This document shows, piece after piece, positions 5,971 through 14,712 of a stretch of 19,162 nucleotides of DNA. Numbering within the stretch: position 1 is the stretch's first letter; every line of letters begins with the position of its first letter. Under the pieces are notes generated by a model. The model had not been told where the DNA came from and ran no database searches. It saw nothing but the letters and a program-made list of their open reading frames with translations. Both the position numbers and the translations under genes were made by a program. This DNA is from Sulfuricurvum sp. IAE1 (GTDB lineage: Bacteria > Campylobacterota > Campylobacteria > Campylobacterales > Sulfurimonadaceae): positions 1 to 19,162 of the forward strand of contig CAMBHX010000018.1 of NCBI GenBank assembly GCA_945867285.1. Reading direction: 5' to 3'.

Positions 5971-6005
5971 TAGCTATAGTTAGGCTGAAAATGCCTCAAT
6001 AGCTA
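5971..6005 (-). terminator. Hairpin between cpoB and slyD
   Basis: TAGCTAT (5971-5977) pairs with ATAGCTA (5999-6005), and AGGC (5982-5985) pairs with GCCT (5993-5996) around a seven-base loop. The outer arm includes the cpoB stop codon. On the minus strand no T-run follows, so it is at best a weak attenuator separating tol-pal from slyD transcription, or an mRNA 3'-end stabiliser. Confidence 0.3.
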
Positions 6006-6875
6006 TTTTAGTTTAGCAAGTTTTTCCTTGGCAACAGCAGCTGAACCTGTTGATCCATAACGTAAAATTGTAGCATGATAAAAACTTTTAGCTTTCTCTT
6101 TATCACCAGTTTTTTCCATCGAAATTCCCGTATGCAATAACAGCGTTGGCATGATAGATGATTTTTCATTCAAAGAAGCACTTTGCTTATAATACCCAAC
6201 TGCCTCTTTATAGTTATTTTGTTCAAAATAACACTCACCAATCCAAAAAGTAGCTTCAGCTTCTTTATATTTTTTTTGAACCATCATCTCATAATAGTTT
6301 TGTGCTTCAAGATATTTTCGGCTATCAAAAAGTTTTTTAGCCTCTTTTTCAATACTTACATTGTCCATTTTCTTAGGTATATCTGATGTACTAGCTGGCA
6401 CAGCAACTTTCAGTTGTTTGACTAAAGCAGCAAACTCTTCCTTGGTAACATAATTGCTATTAATACCATCAACAACTTTGGATAACTCCTCAACTACAAT
6501 TTTAAACTGTAAGATATTATCACTATTTGTTTTGCTAAACACTAGAAGTTCTTTGATACTGTTAGTCATATTGAGTTCTTGCGAGGTATCACTTAGTTTT
6601 TCTAACGCTATTTTTTGTTCATTAAATCCTAGTGACAACCCCTCGACAATTGCTTGTATTCCATCCAATCGTTCAGTAACCGACTCTACTTTAGCAGTTT
6701 GAAGACTATTTTTGTGAACAATCGTTTCAATTTTTTTGTTACTTTCGAGAATTAGTTTCTCTTCATGTGTCAAACCATACGGGTTAGGACTATCGAGGTT
6801 GCCAGCACCAAAAACCGATGGTTCTAATGCAAACGAAGAAGTAATGAGCAGTAAAAAAAGAACTAAATAACGCAT
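6003..6875 (-). CDS. cpoB: Tol-Pal accessory periplasmic protein CpoB (YbgF)
   Basis: CpoB (YbgF) works in the periplasm with TolA and links peptidoglycan synthesis to outer-membrane constriction in model bacteria. The 290-residue protein starts with a signal peptide (MRYLVLFLLLITSSFA, cleavage likely near residue 16). The middle, about residues 40-150, is hydrophilic and heptad-like, fitting the family's coiled-coil trimerisation region. The last 110 residues contain tetratricopeptide-type repeats (for example AQNYYEMMVQKKYKEAEATF, followed by WIGECYFEQNNYKEAVGYY). Its ATG directly follows the pal stop codon (TAAATG), so the two are translationally coupled. It is the last gene of the tol-pal group. 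Confidence 0.9.
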   Translation of the reverse strand: MRYLVLFLLLITSSFALEPSVFGAGNLDSPNPYGLTHEEKLILESNKKIETIVHKNSLQTAKVESVTERLDGIQAIVEGLSLGFNEQKIALEKLSDTSQELNMTNSIKELLVFSKTNSDNILQFKIVVEELSKVVDGINSNYVTKEEFAALVKQLKVAVPASTSDIPKKMDNVSIEKEAKKLFDSRKYLEAQNYYEMMVQKKYKEAEATFWIGECYFEQNNYKEAVGYYKQSASLNEKSSIMPTLLLHTGISMEKTGDKEKAKSFYHATILRYGSTGSAAVAKEKLAKLK

Positions 6876-7451
6876 TTACGGAAGTTTAAAATCAACACGG
6901 CGATTTTTAGCCCAACACTCTTGAGTTTTTTCAGAACACACAGGATTTCCTTCGCCCAAGCTGGTCATACTGATTGCGTCTGCACTCACTCCACCCTCAA
7001 TCAATACTGATTTAACACTGTTAGCACGTTTTAAACCCAAAGCAAAATTGTATTCATCGCTACCAAATTCATCACAATTTCCTTCAAGCTTAAAGGTTTT
7101 GTTTTTTACCAAGTTCCCGTTAGTTTTGAGACTTACTTGCATATCTTCACGAATATCAAATTTATCATAGTCAAAATAAATACTCGAAATACCTTGCGCA
7201 GCAGCACCATTAGCACCATTAGCACCATTAGCACCATTAGCGCTATTAGCGCTATTATCCACAGAACTTGCAGTGGTAATAGGAGCGATCACAGCACTCG
7301 TATCTGTAGAACTTTTCGTAACACTTGGCATCTGATCAATACTACTACTTCCTGCAACATTTTTAGTCAAATCAATCGTTGGCTCCTTATCTGCACACCC
7401 ACTAAACATTAATAATGCTAAAACAACACTCGTAAACGTTATACGTTTCAT
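6876..7451 (-). CDS. pal: Peptidoglycan-associated lipoprotein Pal
   Basis: Pal is an outer-membrane lipoprotein that binds peptidoglycan and, with TolB and TolA, keeps the envelope layers together. The lipobox LMFSGC places the lipidated cysteine at residue 19. A low-complexity linker follows, with the repeat (NSA)2(NGA)4 at residues 66-83, encoded by a 9-base tandem repeat. From about residue 88 the OmpA-like domain is clear: IYFDYDKFDI, YNFALGLKRANSVKSVL, and a C-terminal NRRVDF that carries the peptidoglycan-binding arginine. Cys126, Cys172 and Cys179 could allow a disulfide. A TAGGAG ribosome-binding site sits six bases before the ATG. The 49-base gap after tolB holds an extended -10, so pal and cpoB may also be transcribed separately. 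Confidence 0.95.
   Translation of the reverse strand: MKRITFTSVVLALLMFSGCADKEPTIDLTKNVAGSSSIDQMPSVTKSSTDTSAVIAPITTASSVDNSANSANGANGANGANGAAAQGISSIYFDYDKFDIREDMQVSLKTNGNLVKNKTFKLEGNCDEFGSDEYNFALGLKRANSVKSVLIEGGVSADAISMTSLGEGNPVCSEKTQECWAKNRRVDFKLP
7204..7257 (-). repeat. 9-base tandem repeat, six units, inside pal
   Basis: Four perfect copies of GCACCATTA (plus-strand sequence, 7204-7239) are followed by two copies of GCGCTATTA (7240-7257). On the coding strand they give Asn-Gly-Ala four times and Asn-Ser-Ala twice in the Pal linker. Because the unit is a multiple of three, copy-number changes would lengthen or shorten the linker without shifting the frame. Confidence 0.9.
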
Positions 7452-7479
7452 AACAACTCCTATAATAAAATCTGGTCGA

Positions 7480-7488
7480 AGTATAGCA
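7480..7488 (-). promoter_or_regulatory. Extended -10 promoter element upstream of pal
   Basis: On the minus strand TGCTATACT is preceded by a run of eight T residues (A-run at 7489-7496), the typical Campylobacterota arrangement of T-rich DNA plus an extended -10. A start near 7473 would leave a leader of about 22 bases with the TAGGAG site. Confidence 0.5.
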
Positions 7489-7500
7489 AAAAAAAGTTAA

Positions 7501-8718
7501 TCACCAATCCAATGACTGGATACGACCGACATGCAAAGGAAATGCAAAGCTACGTCTAAGATCCAAACGGATGATACCAACCAAACTACGAGACCCCTCT
7601 TGTTTGATATGTAAAACAGCCTCACCATCGTACGAAAATCTTGGATAATCGTTATCTCCACTGGTAGTCAATGTTCGAGACCCTCCACCGTTTAGAGATG
7701 CTATTTTCAAATCAAAGCCCGAATCACCGCGTGTTTTATAGACAATTAAATTCCGATATGCACTAAAAGAAGAGTTATTTTTACCCTCAAAAACAAGCTG
7801 ATTGACTGCATTGCTATTTATTTTTTGCCCAAAGACATTGGGATTTCCAAAACGATTAGAGACAAACGCTATCATCTCATTTCCTACAAATTGGCCATTA
7901 ACGTCGATGCCTGAATAATTAGTAATTCGTGTTTTTTCTTTGGTTGTTAGATCATACATATAGACATCTGGCTGTCCATTGGGAGCCAAGGTCAATAGTA
8001 ACTTTTTACCGTTTTCATTAACATCTGAACACACCGCCATACCATCAGAGCTTATGATTTTTTCTTTAACACCACTGGCAAGATTTACTTTGTAAATCGT
8101 TGGTTTAAAATCACTCAAAGAGGTATAATAAAAATCAGTTTGTTCACGATTCGCCCATTTGGCAAAACCATACATTCCACCTCCAAGTAGCACTTTTTGA
8201 TATGAAAGTGTGTAATCTGCTGCAACGATTTCAGATTTTCGTGCACCATTAAGTCGTACCATAATTACCTTACGCTTCATCCACTCCATTGGTGCGCCAC
8301 CCATCTTAGCATTAATATCATATGCAATAGAATGGGCTAAAAAAACAACCATTTCACGCTGTTTTAACATATATATTTTAGAAAAAAGTTCTAACCCATT
8401 TTGAAATAATTTAACATCAGCCTTAAATCCGCCACTTCCATCATCATCCAAACGGTAACGTAATACAAAAAGTGCATTTGCATGATTTTTAATCTCATAT
8501 GAATCTTGTGCATAAGCTTCATCCACATCAAATAAAGATACTACTTTCATATCTGCAACTAACATTTTATGAAATTTTCCAGAGTGTTCTATACCTTTCA
8601 AACTTCCATCTACAATAGAAAGTTTTGACAAAACATTAACGTTTTTGCTCACTTCTAGTGTAGTAGATTCTCCCCATAGCATTGACATTAACACCAATAA
8701 ACTTATCCAATATTTCAT
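7501..8718 (-). CDS. tolB: Tol-Pal periplasmic protein TolB
   Basis: TolB is a periplasmic beta-propeller that binds Pal and is released from it by TolA, helping recycle Pal during division. The 405-residue protein has a signal peptide (MKYWISLLVLMSMLWG, cleavage near residue 16), an N-terminal alpha/beta domain of about 150 residues, and then propeller blades with recurrent motifs such as VCSDVNENGKKLLLT, MIAFVSNRFGNPNVF and YPRFSYDGEAVL. The frame is open to a GTG at 8733 inside tolA. The ATG at 8718 is chosen because the AAGGAT ribosome-binding site lies just before it and the signal peptide begins there. It starts one base after the tolA stop codon, so coupling is likely. Confidence 0.93.
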   Translation of the reverse strand: MKYWISLLVLMSMLWGESTTLEVSKNVNVLSKLSIVDGSLKGIEHSGKFHKMLVADMKVVSLFDVDEAYAQDSYEIKNHANALFVLRYRLDDDGSGGFKADVKLFQNGLELFSKIYMLKQREMVVFLAHSIAYDINAKMGGAPMEWMKRKVIMVRLNGARKSEIVAADYTLSYQKVLLGGGMYGFAKWANREQTDFYYTSLSDFKPTIYKVNLASGVKEKIISSDGMAVCSDVNENGKKLLLTLAPNGQPDVYMYDLTTKEKTRITNYSGIDVNGQFVGNEMIAFVSNRFGNPNVFGQKINSNAVNQLVFEGKNNSSFSAYRNLIVYKTRGDSGFDLKIASLNGGGSRTLTTSGDNDYPRFSYDGEAVLHIKQEGSRSLVGIIRLDLRRSFAFPLHVGRIQSLDW

Positions 8719-8719
8719 C

Positions 8720-9469
8720 TTAATCCTTAGCACTTAAAATAATTTCAAACACCGCATCTTCCCCTTTAGGGTGCTCAGGCAACTCTACTTGACGTAATCG
8801 CTCTTTGAGCCAATCTACTTCTGCATTAAATACGCCATAACTAGAATAACTTACTACTTTATACGATACTAACTTCCCCTCTTTGGAAAGAGCAATTCGA
8901 ACTCGAGCCTTAAACCCTTGCGTCCCAGTAGCAGGGTGAAAATTACCATACACCACACCTTGAACTTTTGCATAATAGGCATTAACCTCAGGCCCCTGAG
9001 AGCTGCTGGCAACCATTTGAACCGATGGTTTTGCAAAATCCAAATTTTTCACTTTATCAAAAAGCTTTGAGTCTCGTTTGGAGGACATTACTTGATTTTC
9101 GAGCTCTGATAGTTCTTTTAACTGAGTACTATTATCGTGTTTCTTTGCCACTGTTTTAGTTGGTTTGACCGCAGAAAAAAGGTCACCAATTTCAGGCGGA
9201 GCCTCTTTTTCTTGTTTCTTGGGCTCTTGATCTGGAAATTTTTGCGTCAATGGTTGCTCGACCGCTTCTGGTTCTATACTAGACTCTTCATGGATCTCAG
9301 CAGGAGGATCCACCAATGAAACAGAAATAATTTCTCCTAGATTTGCAGCAAAAAGTACCGTTTTTTCTTCTAATGAACTTTTCCAAAGAATTAGTAAAAG
9401 AAGGAGGAAAAAAAGAAAAAAAGAAAATACTCCGCCATAAAAAAAATAACGATTTCGTTCGAAACTCAT
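8720..9469 (-). CDS. tolA: TolA/TonB-like energy-transducing envelope protein
   Basis: By position between tolR and tolB this is the TolA of the Tol-Pal machine, spanning the periplasm from the inner-membrane TolQR motor to Pal and TolB. From the ATG at 9469 the 249-residue protein has a short cytoplasmic start, one membrane helix (about residues 10-29, very Phe/Leu rich), a Pro/Glu/Lys-rich linker to about residue 140, and a C-terminal domain ending in VFEIILSAKD that resembles TonB/TolA C-terminal domains. It is shorter than E. coli TolA and lacks its long Ala/Lys helix, which is common in this phylum. The frame extends to a TTG at 9499, but that would overlap tolR by 23 bases, so the ATG seven bases after the tolR stop is preferred. 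No strong ribosome-binding site is seen, so it may depend on tolR translation. Confidence 0.85.
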   Translation of the reverse strand: MSFERNRYFFYGGVFSFFLFFLLLLLILWKSSLEEKTVLFAANLGEIISVSLVDPPAEIHEESSIEPEAVEQPLTQKFPDQEPKKQEKEAPPEIGDLFSAVKPTKTVAKKHDNSTQLKELSELENQVMSSKRDSKLFDKVKNLDFAKPSVQMVASSSQGPEVNAYYAKVQGVVYGNFHPATGTQGFKARVRIALSKEGKLVSYKVVSYSSYGVFNAEVDWLKERLRQVELPEHPKGEDAVFEIILSAKD

Positions 9470-9476
9470 AGCAATA

Positions 9477-9866
9477 CTACTGACTTGTAGCCAACGCAAT
9501 ATCCGTTAAACCGGACTTTTTAACTGCGCTCATCACACTCATAACATCACCATACTCCAGAGATTTATCTGCACTGATACGCACTGTACTGCTTTTATCA
9601 TAGTCATTGGAAAAAAGAGCAAAATTGTCACTAAAGGTAGCAAGTTCAAACGACTTTGTATTGACCGTAATACGCTTGGAATCATTCATAACAATTTCAA
9701 TAGTTTTTTTCTTTTTGACTTCAGTTTGAGCAGAACCTTTGGGGAGTTTAATAAGTTCTTCATAGATGATATTAGGTGAAATCACCATCATGACAGCTAA
9801 TAAAACCAACATCACATCCACCAAAGGTGTGATGTTTAATTCCGGTTTTTCATCCCAATCAAACAT
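9477..9866 (-). CDS. tolR: Biopolymer transporter TolR/ExbD
   Basis: TolR forms the proton channel with TolQ and couples proton flow to TolA movement. The 129-residue protein has a short cytoplasmic N-terminus, one membrane helix from about residue 14 to 33 (ITPLVDVMLVLLAVMMVIS), and a periplasmic domain. Asp17, in PLVDVMLVLL, is the conserved proton-carrying residue of the TolR/ExbD/MotB family. The N-terminal PELNITPLVDVMLVLL is a family signature. It starts six bases after tolQ stops. Position beside tolB and pal supports TolR over ExbD, although sequence alone does not separate them cleanly. Confidence 0.92.
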   Translation of the reverse strand: MFDWDEKPELNITPLVDVMLVLLAVMMVISPNIIYEELIKLPKGSAQTEVKKKKTIEIVMNDSKRITVNTKSFELATFSDNFALFSNDYDKSSTVRISADKSLEYGDVMSVMSAVKKSGLTDIALATSQ

Positions 9867-9872
9867 CGTTTA

Positions 9873-10436
9873 TTACTCTTTTGAGAGAAGGGAATCGCTT
9901 TGCATACGAACCAATCCCACTAGATCAAACGATTGACGCTTTATGATTTGGTGATAGGTATAGGCAAATATCGCAACAAATATTCCTGATGCAGTTGCTA
10001 CAAGAGCGTCTGAAACACCCATTGCTACAACGCCCATTGTCCCCTCTACTCCACCAATATGTTTAAACGTCTCTAAAATAGAGACAACCGTACCAAAAAG
10101 GCCAATAAAAGGGGTGGTCGATGCTACGATTGACAAAGCGGTTAGACCCTTCGTTGCTTCTTTGGTACACGCATACTGTGCCATATCCATCATCGGTTTT
10201 GAAAGAGTCTTACCCGTTGTTACAAAGTGTGTCAAAAAAGAACGCTCATCTAATCTTGTTGCGCCCATCAATAGAGTCTCAAGAGCTTCTCTCTCAGTAG
10301 CAATCCACTCATTAAGTGACATCCAACGATACAGAAAAATCCAATTAACAACTATAAAATATAAAGAGAGAATCAAGAGTACACCCAAAGTAACTGGGTG
10401 ACTTTTGTCAATAAAAGAAGATAAAGACTCTAACAT
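9873..10436 (-). CDS. tolQ: Motor protein TolQ/ExbB (MotA/TolQ/ExbB family)
   Basis: TolQ is the inner-membrane stator pentamer around TolR and drives TolA with proton-motive force. The 187-residue protein has three membrane helices at about residues 15-37, 98-122 and 137-161, the family topology with one large cytoplasmic loop between the first and second. The signature segment is STTPFIGLFGTVVSILETF. Its ATG lies eight bases after the atpC stop, with no terminator or promoter in the gap, so tol-pal transcription very likely includes read-through from the ATP synthase operon. Confidence 0.93.
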   Translation of the reverse strand: MLESLSSFIDKSHPVTLGVLLILSLYFIVVNWIFLYRWMSLNEWIATEREALETLLMGATRLDERSFLTHFVTTGKTLSKPMMDMAQYACTKEATKGLTALSIVASTTPFIGLFGTVVSILETFKHIGGVEGTMGVVAMGVSDALVATASGIFVAIFAYTYHQIIKRQSFDLVGLVRMQSDSLLSKE

Positions 10437-10444
10437 TCTAGAGT

Positions 10445-10840
10445 TTAGTGAAGATGTGATTGAGCCGCTGACTCTATGCGCGCTGATACTGATGCAATCA
10501 TAGCGTGAGAATCTGCAACACTGTCGATAAGTGCTTTAGCTTCTTCCAAGGCTTTAGAAATATCACTTTCACTATCACCACGAATAGCTACTGCACCATC
10601 TACAAGAACAGTAACACTATTGTTAGCAACTTGAACAACGCCCCAGTTGATAACGATTGACTCTTTTTTTCCATTTTCTTTGTGTATCTCAACAACACCT
10701 GCTTTAAGCAATGTTGTTAATCCTACGTGTTGTGCAAGAACACCGAATTCGCCCTCTTCACCAGGAACAGTCACTGATGCAACATTCCCGTGAAAAATCA
10801 AACCACTTGGTGTTATCACTTCTAATTCTAAAGTATCCAT
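10445..10840 (-). CDS. atpC: F1 ATP synthase subunit epsilon
   Basis: Epsilon is part of the central stalk and links gamma to the c ring; in many bacteria it also inhibits ATP hydrolysis. The 131-residue protein has the N-terminal beta-sandwich with LEVITPSGLIFHGNV, SVTVPGEEGEFGVL and AQHVGLTTLLKAGVV, followed by a helical end. The DALL-type C-terminal ATP-binding motif is not obvious. The ATG comes 21 bases after atpD, with AAGGAAAT upstream. It is the last atp gene and is followed directly by tolQ. Confidence 0.95.
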   Translation of the reverse strand: MDTLELEVITPSGLIFHGNVASVTVPGEEGEFGVLAQHVGLTTLLKAGVVEIHKENGKKESIVINWGVVQVANNSVTVLVDGAVAIRGDSESDISKALEEAKALIDSVADSHAMIASVSARIESAAQSHLH

Positions 10841-10861
10841 GCAATTTCCTTTAAAAAGCGA

Positions 10862-12262
10862 TTATTTTGCTTTTGCTTTTGCCGCTTTTTCAATCGCTTC
10901 GTTCATATCGCCAACCATATAAAATGCGCTCTCTGGCAAGTGATCGTACTCACCGCTCAAGATACCTTTAAAGCCTTTGATGGTGTTTTCAAGAGAAACA
11001 TATTTCCCTGGAGATCCTGTAAATACTTCCGCAACAAAGAATGGTTGAGAGAGGAATTTTTCGATTTTACGAGCACGCTCGACCACCGATTTATCTTCTT
11101 CTGAAAGCTCATCCATACCCAAAATCGCAATAATATCTTGCAAATCTTTGTATTTTTGAAGTGTTTTTTGTACTCCACGAGCAACATTATAGTGCTCTTC
11201 ACCAATGATTTGTGGATCAAGCAAACGAGAAGTTGAATCCAATGGATCAACCGCAGGATAGATCCCTTTTTCAGCAATTTTACGATTAAGAACCGTAGTT
11301 GCATCAAGGTGAGCAAAAACAGATGCAGGAGCCGGGTCGGTTAAGTCATCTGCAGGAACATATACCGCTTGAACGGATGTAATTGAACCTTTTTTAGTTG
11401 ACGTGATACGATCTTGCAATGCACCCATTTCACGTGCCAATGTTGGTTGATAACCAACAGCAGATGGAATACGTCCAAGAAGTGCTGACATTTCAGAACC
11501 TGATTGTGCAAAACGGAAGATATTATCGATAAACATCAATACATCAAGCCCTTTTTCATCACGGAAATATTCCGCCATTGTAATACCAGTTAAGGCAATA
11601 CGGTTACGTGCTCCAGGAGGCTCAGACATTTGACCATAGCACAGAGCTACTTTATCCAAAACGTTTGATTCTTTCATCTCATGATAAAGGTCATTCCCTT
11701 CACGTGTACGCTCACCAACACCAGCGAATACTGAAAGACCATCATGTCCATGTGCAACGTTGTGGATAAGTTCCATGATAATAACGGTTTTACCAACACC
11801 TGCTCCACCGAACAAACCAACTTTACCACCTTTTGAGTACGGAGCCAAAAGGTCAACAACCTTGATTCCTGTTTCAAACATTTCTGTTTTAGTGTTTTGA
11901 TCAATAAGCGCTGGAGGATCACGGTGAATAGACCATGTATCACAATCAGTTATTTGATCGCCACCATCGATGGTTTCACCAATAACGTTAAAGATACGTC
12001 CAAGAACTTTTTCTCCAACAGGAACTTTAATCGGGTTGCCTGTAGCGTTTGCAGCCATACCACGAACCAAGCCCTCAGACATATCCATAGCGATGGTACG
12101 AACACGACCATTTCCGAGATGAGATGCGACTTCCAACACCAAACGTGTTGTTGTCTCTCCTACTTTTACATTTACTTCAATTGCTTCGTTGACCGCTGGA
12201 AGGTAACCTTCAAAATCAACATCTACAACTGGACCGATTACTTGAGCAATTTTACCAATCAT
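10862..12262 (-). CDS. atpD: F1 ATP synthase subunit beta
   Basis: Beta carries the catalytic nucleotide sites of F1. From the ATG at 12262 the protein is 466 residues. The P-loop GGAGVGKT is at 152-159, GERTREG follows with the catalytic glutamate at 184, and DELSEED, the torque-transmission motif, is near the C-terminus (MDELSEEDKSVV). An ATG four codons upstream (12274) is in frame but lies across the GGAGGAT ribosome-binding site, so 12262 is the likely start. The gap to atpG is 14 bases. Confidence 0.98.
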   Translation of the reverse strand: MIGKIAQVIGPVVDVDFEGYLPAVNEAIEVNVKVGETTTRLVLEVASHLGNGRVRTIAMDMSEGLVRGMAANATGNPIKVPVGEKVLGRIFNVIGETIDGGDQITDCDTWSIHRDPPALIDQNTKTEMFETGIKVVDLLAPYSKGGKVGLFGGAGVGKTVIIMELIHNVAHGHDGLSVFAGVGERTREGNDLYHEMKESNVLDKVALCYGQMSEPPGARNRIALTGITMAEYFRDEKGLDVLMFIDNIFRFAQSGSEMSALLGRIPSAVGYQPTLAREMGALQDRITSTKKGSITSVQAVYVPADDLTDPAPASVFAHLDATTVLNRKIAEKGIYPAVDPLDSTSRLLDPQIIGEEHYNVARGVQKTLQKYKDLQDIIAILGMDELSEEDKSVVERARKIEKFLSQPFFVAEVFTGSPGKYVSLENTIKGFKGILSGEYDHLPESAFYMVGDMNEAIEKAAKAKAK

Positions 12263-12276
12263 TCTATCCTCCATAA

Positions 12277-13164
12277 TTATTTCATCGACTCTACGCCGCT
12301 GATTATCTCGATAAGTTCCGTCGTAATCGCTTCTTGTCGAGCTTTGTTAAACTTGACCGTTAACGATTTAACCATTTGTTTTGCATTGTTAGTCGCTGCA
12401 TCCATCGCTTGCATACGAGCACTGTGCTCTGCCGCAACCGAATCGATCAACGCATAATACATATTGTATTCTGCATATTTAGCTACCAATGAATCCAGCA
12501 TTTTTTCAGAATCATACGCTTCAAGTTCCAATACACTGTTTGCTGCTTTGTCACAATCAAATTCTTCGATTGAAACAGGCAAAATACGGTTGACATGCAA
12601 CTCTTGCGTAATCATGTTTTTGTATCCGTTATAGACTACATAAACAGCATCAATAATACCATCATTAAAATCATTCACCGACTGTGTCATAAATTCAGCC
12701 GCTCGCTGCATATCAGGAGCAGAGCTTAAATTTTTTACCGCATCAAGTAATTCAACTTGATTAAATGTAAAATATTCAATCCCTTTTTTACCAATACCGC
12801 GAACACGAATTGAGACATTTTTATTTTTATATTCGGCCATCAATCGATTGACCGCCTTAATAGTTTGCATGTTGAAACCACCACACAAACCTTTATCAGC
12901 TGTAACAAAAATAATATCGATTGCTTTGGGCGCATCATTTTGAACAAAACAACGGTTATCAATACCGCCAACTTTGCTACAATTAATACGACTAGCGATT
13001 TCAGCGATAACTTGATTTGTTTTTTGAGCAAACAGACGTGAACGTTTCGCCAACTCTTCTGCACGGCGAAGTTTCGCCGTAGAGACGAGCTTCATAGCAC
13101 GAGTCGTTTTTTGTGTATTAGAAACACTTTTAATCTGTCGTTGAATCTCTTTCAAGTTAGCCAT
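12277..13164 (-). CDS. atpG: F1 ATP synthase subunit gamma
   Basis: Gamma is the rotor shaft inside the alpha3beta3 ring. The 295-residue protein has the two conserved ends that form the coiled-coil shaft: N-terminal NLKEIQRQIKSVSNTQKTTR and MKLVSTAKLRRAEELAKRS, and C-terminal ARMQAMDAATNNAKQMVKS with ITTELIEIISGVESM. The middle domain contains FVTADKGLCGGFN. A TTG one codon earlier is in frame, but ATG at 13164 has an AAGGAT site six bases upstream and is preferred. It starts nine bases after atpA. Confidence 0.97.
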   Translation of the reverse strand: MANLKEIQRQIKSVSNTQKTTRAMKLVSTAKLRRAEELAKRSRLFAQKTNQVIAEIASRINCSKVGGIDNRCFVQNDAPKAIDIIFVTADKGLCGGFNMQTIKAVNRLMAEYKNKNVSIRVRGIGKKGIEYFTFNQVELLDAVKNLSSAPDMQRAAEFMTQSVNDFNDGIIDAVYVVYNGYKNMITQELHVNRILPVSIEEFDCDKAANSVLELEAYDSEKMLDSLVAKYAEYNMYYALIDSVAAEHSARMQAMDAATNNAKQMVKSLTVKFNKARQEAITTELIEIISGVESMK

Positions 13165-13173
13165 CAAAGATCC

Positions 13174-14691
13174 TTATTTAGCAACAAAAGTTGCTTTAAA
13201 CTCTTCGAGCGCTTTTTTCATCATACCCATAGTCTCATCATCAATTTTTGACGTTGAACGAATGTTTTCTAGGATTTGTGGATGACTAGCTTCGATAAAT
13301 GGATATAACTCAGCTTCGAACTGAACAACAGCACCAACAGCAAGAGAATCCAAGAAGCCTTCATTTCCAGCAAAAATAACCAATGCTTGCTTTTCAGCAG
13401 CGATAGGAGAATAAGGAGGTTGTTTCAATACTTCCACCATACGCTGACCACGCTCAAGTTGTTTACGGCTTACTTCATCCAAATCAGATGCGAATTGTGC
13501 AAACGCTTGAAGCTCACGATATTGCGCCAAATCAAGACGTAATGTTCCAGCAACTTGCTTGGTAGCTTTGATTTGAGCCGCACCACCAACACGAGATACT
13601 GAAAGACCGACGTTGATTGCAGGACGAATTCCTGCATTGAACAAATCAGTTTCCAAGAAAATTTGACCATCTGTAATCGAAATAACGTTAGTAGGGATAT
13701 AAGCTGCAACATCACCTGCTTGAGTCTCAATGATTGGAAGAGCAGTTAAAGAACCAGCACCCAATTCATCAGACATTTTAGCAGCACGCTCTAACAAACG
13801 AGAGTGGATATAAAAAACATCCCCTGGGTATGCTTCACGGCCCGGAGGACGACGAAGAATCAAGGACATCTCACGGTATGCTACCGCATGCTTTGACAAA
13901 TCATCATATACGATCAAACCATGACGAGCTGAATCACGGAAGAACTCACCCATCGTTACACCCGTATAAGGAGCCAAGAATTGCAATGCAGCAGATTCTG
14001 ATGCTGAAGCAGATACGACAATAGTGTATTCCATAGCACCTGATTCTTCAAGACGACGAATAACATTAGCAACAGTTGATTCTTTTTGACCAATTGCTAC
14101 ATAAATACAAACTACTCCGTTACCTTTTTGATTCATAATCGCATCAAGAGCAACAGTAGTTTTACCTGTTTGACGGTCACCAATAATCAACTCACGTTGA
14201 CCACGTCCGATTGGAACGAGACAGTCGATTGACTTGATACCCGTTGCCATTGGCTCATGTACTGATTTACGAGACATGATCCCTGGTGCTTTTTCCTCGA
14301 TAAAACGTGTTTGTGTTGTTTCGATTGGACCTTTACCATCAATTGGCTCACCAAGAGCATTGACGACACGACCAAGCATTGCTTCACCTACTGGAATTTC
14401 CAAGAGTTTTCCGAGACGCTTAACGCTCATCCCTTCACGAAGTGCTTTTGCACGACCCAAAACAACGATACCCACACTGCTTTCTTCAAGGTTCATTACA
14501 AGTCCTTGAGAACCGTCCTCAAATTCTACCATTTCTCCAGCCATAACATTGTTAAGGCCATATATTTGGGCGATACCATCTCCAAATGAGACGATTTTAC
14601 CGGTTTCATTAATATCTACATTAAGTTCGAAACTACCAATTCTCTCTTTTATGATTGAACTGATTTCATCTGCTTGTACTTTTGCTACCAC
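13174..14691 (-). CDS. atpA: F1 ATP synthase subunit alpha
   Basis: Alpha forms the non-catalytic nucleotide sites and contributes the arginine finger. The 505-residue protein has the P-loop GDRQTGKT at 171-178, the barrel domain ahead of it (SFGDGIAQIYGLNNVMAGE), and the SVSRVGGAAQ segment with the arginine finger. The start is GTG at 14691: an AAGGAG site sits six bases before it, the family N-terminus VAKVQADEISSIIKERI begins there, and no in-frame ATG exists until much later. The gap to atpH is 21 bases. Confidence 0.98.
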   Translation of the reverse strand: MVAKVQADEISSIIKERIGSFELNVDINETGKIVSFGDGIAQIYGLNNVMAGEMVEFEDGSQGLVMNLEESSVGIVVLGRAKALREGMSVKRLGKLLEIPVGEAMLGRVVNALGEPIDGKGPIETTQTRFIEEKAPGIMSRKSVHEPMATGIKSIDCLVPIGRGQRELIIGDRQTGKTTVALDAIMNQKGNGVVCIYVAIGQKESTVANVIRRLEESGAMEYTIVVSASASESAALQFLAPYTGVTMGEFFRDSARHGLIVYDDLSKHAVAYREMSLILRRPPGREAYPGDVFYIHSRLLERAAKMSDELGAGSLTALPIIETQAGDVAAYIPTNVISITDGQIFLETDLFNAGIRPAINVGLSVSRVGGAAQIKATKQVAGTLRLDLAQYRELQAFAQFASDLDEVSRKQLERGQRMVEVLKQPPYSPIAAEKQALVIFAGNEGFLDSLAVGAVVQFEAELYPFIEASHPQILENIRSTSKIDDETMGMMKKALEEFKATFVAK

Positions 14692-14712
14692 TAGTTTCTC
14701 CTTTCGCGAGGG

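Noticed and set aside
7204..7257. CRISPR-like array
   Set aside because: The units are contiguous, 9 bases long, without spacers, and in frame inside pal.
11897..12457. Long plus-strand open frame (186 codons) across atpD/atpG
   Set aside because: It lies antisense to two highly conserved ATP synthase genes and its translation has no recognisable domain. It is a by-product of their codon usage.
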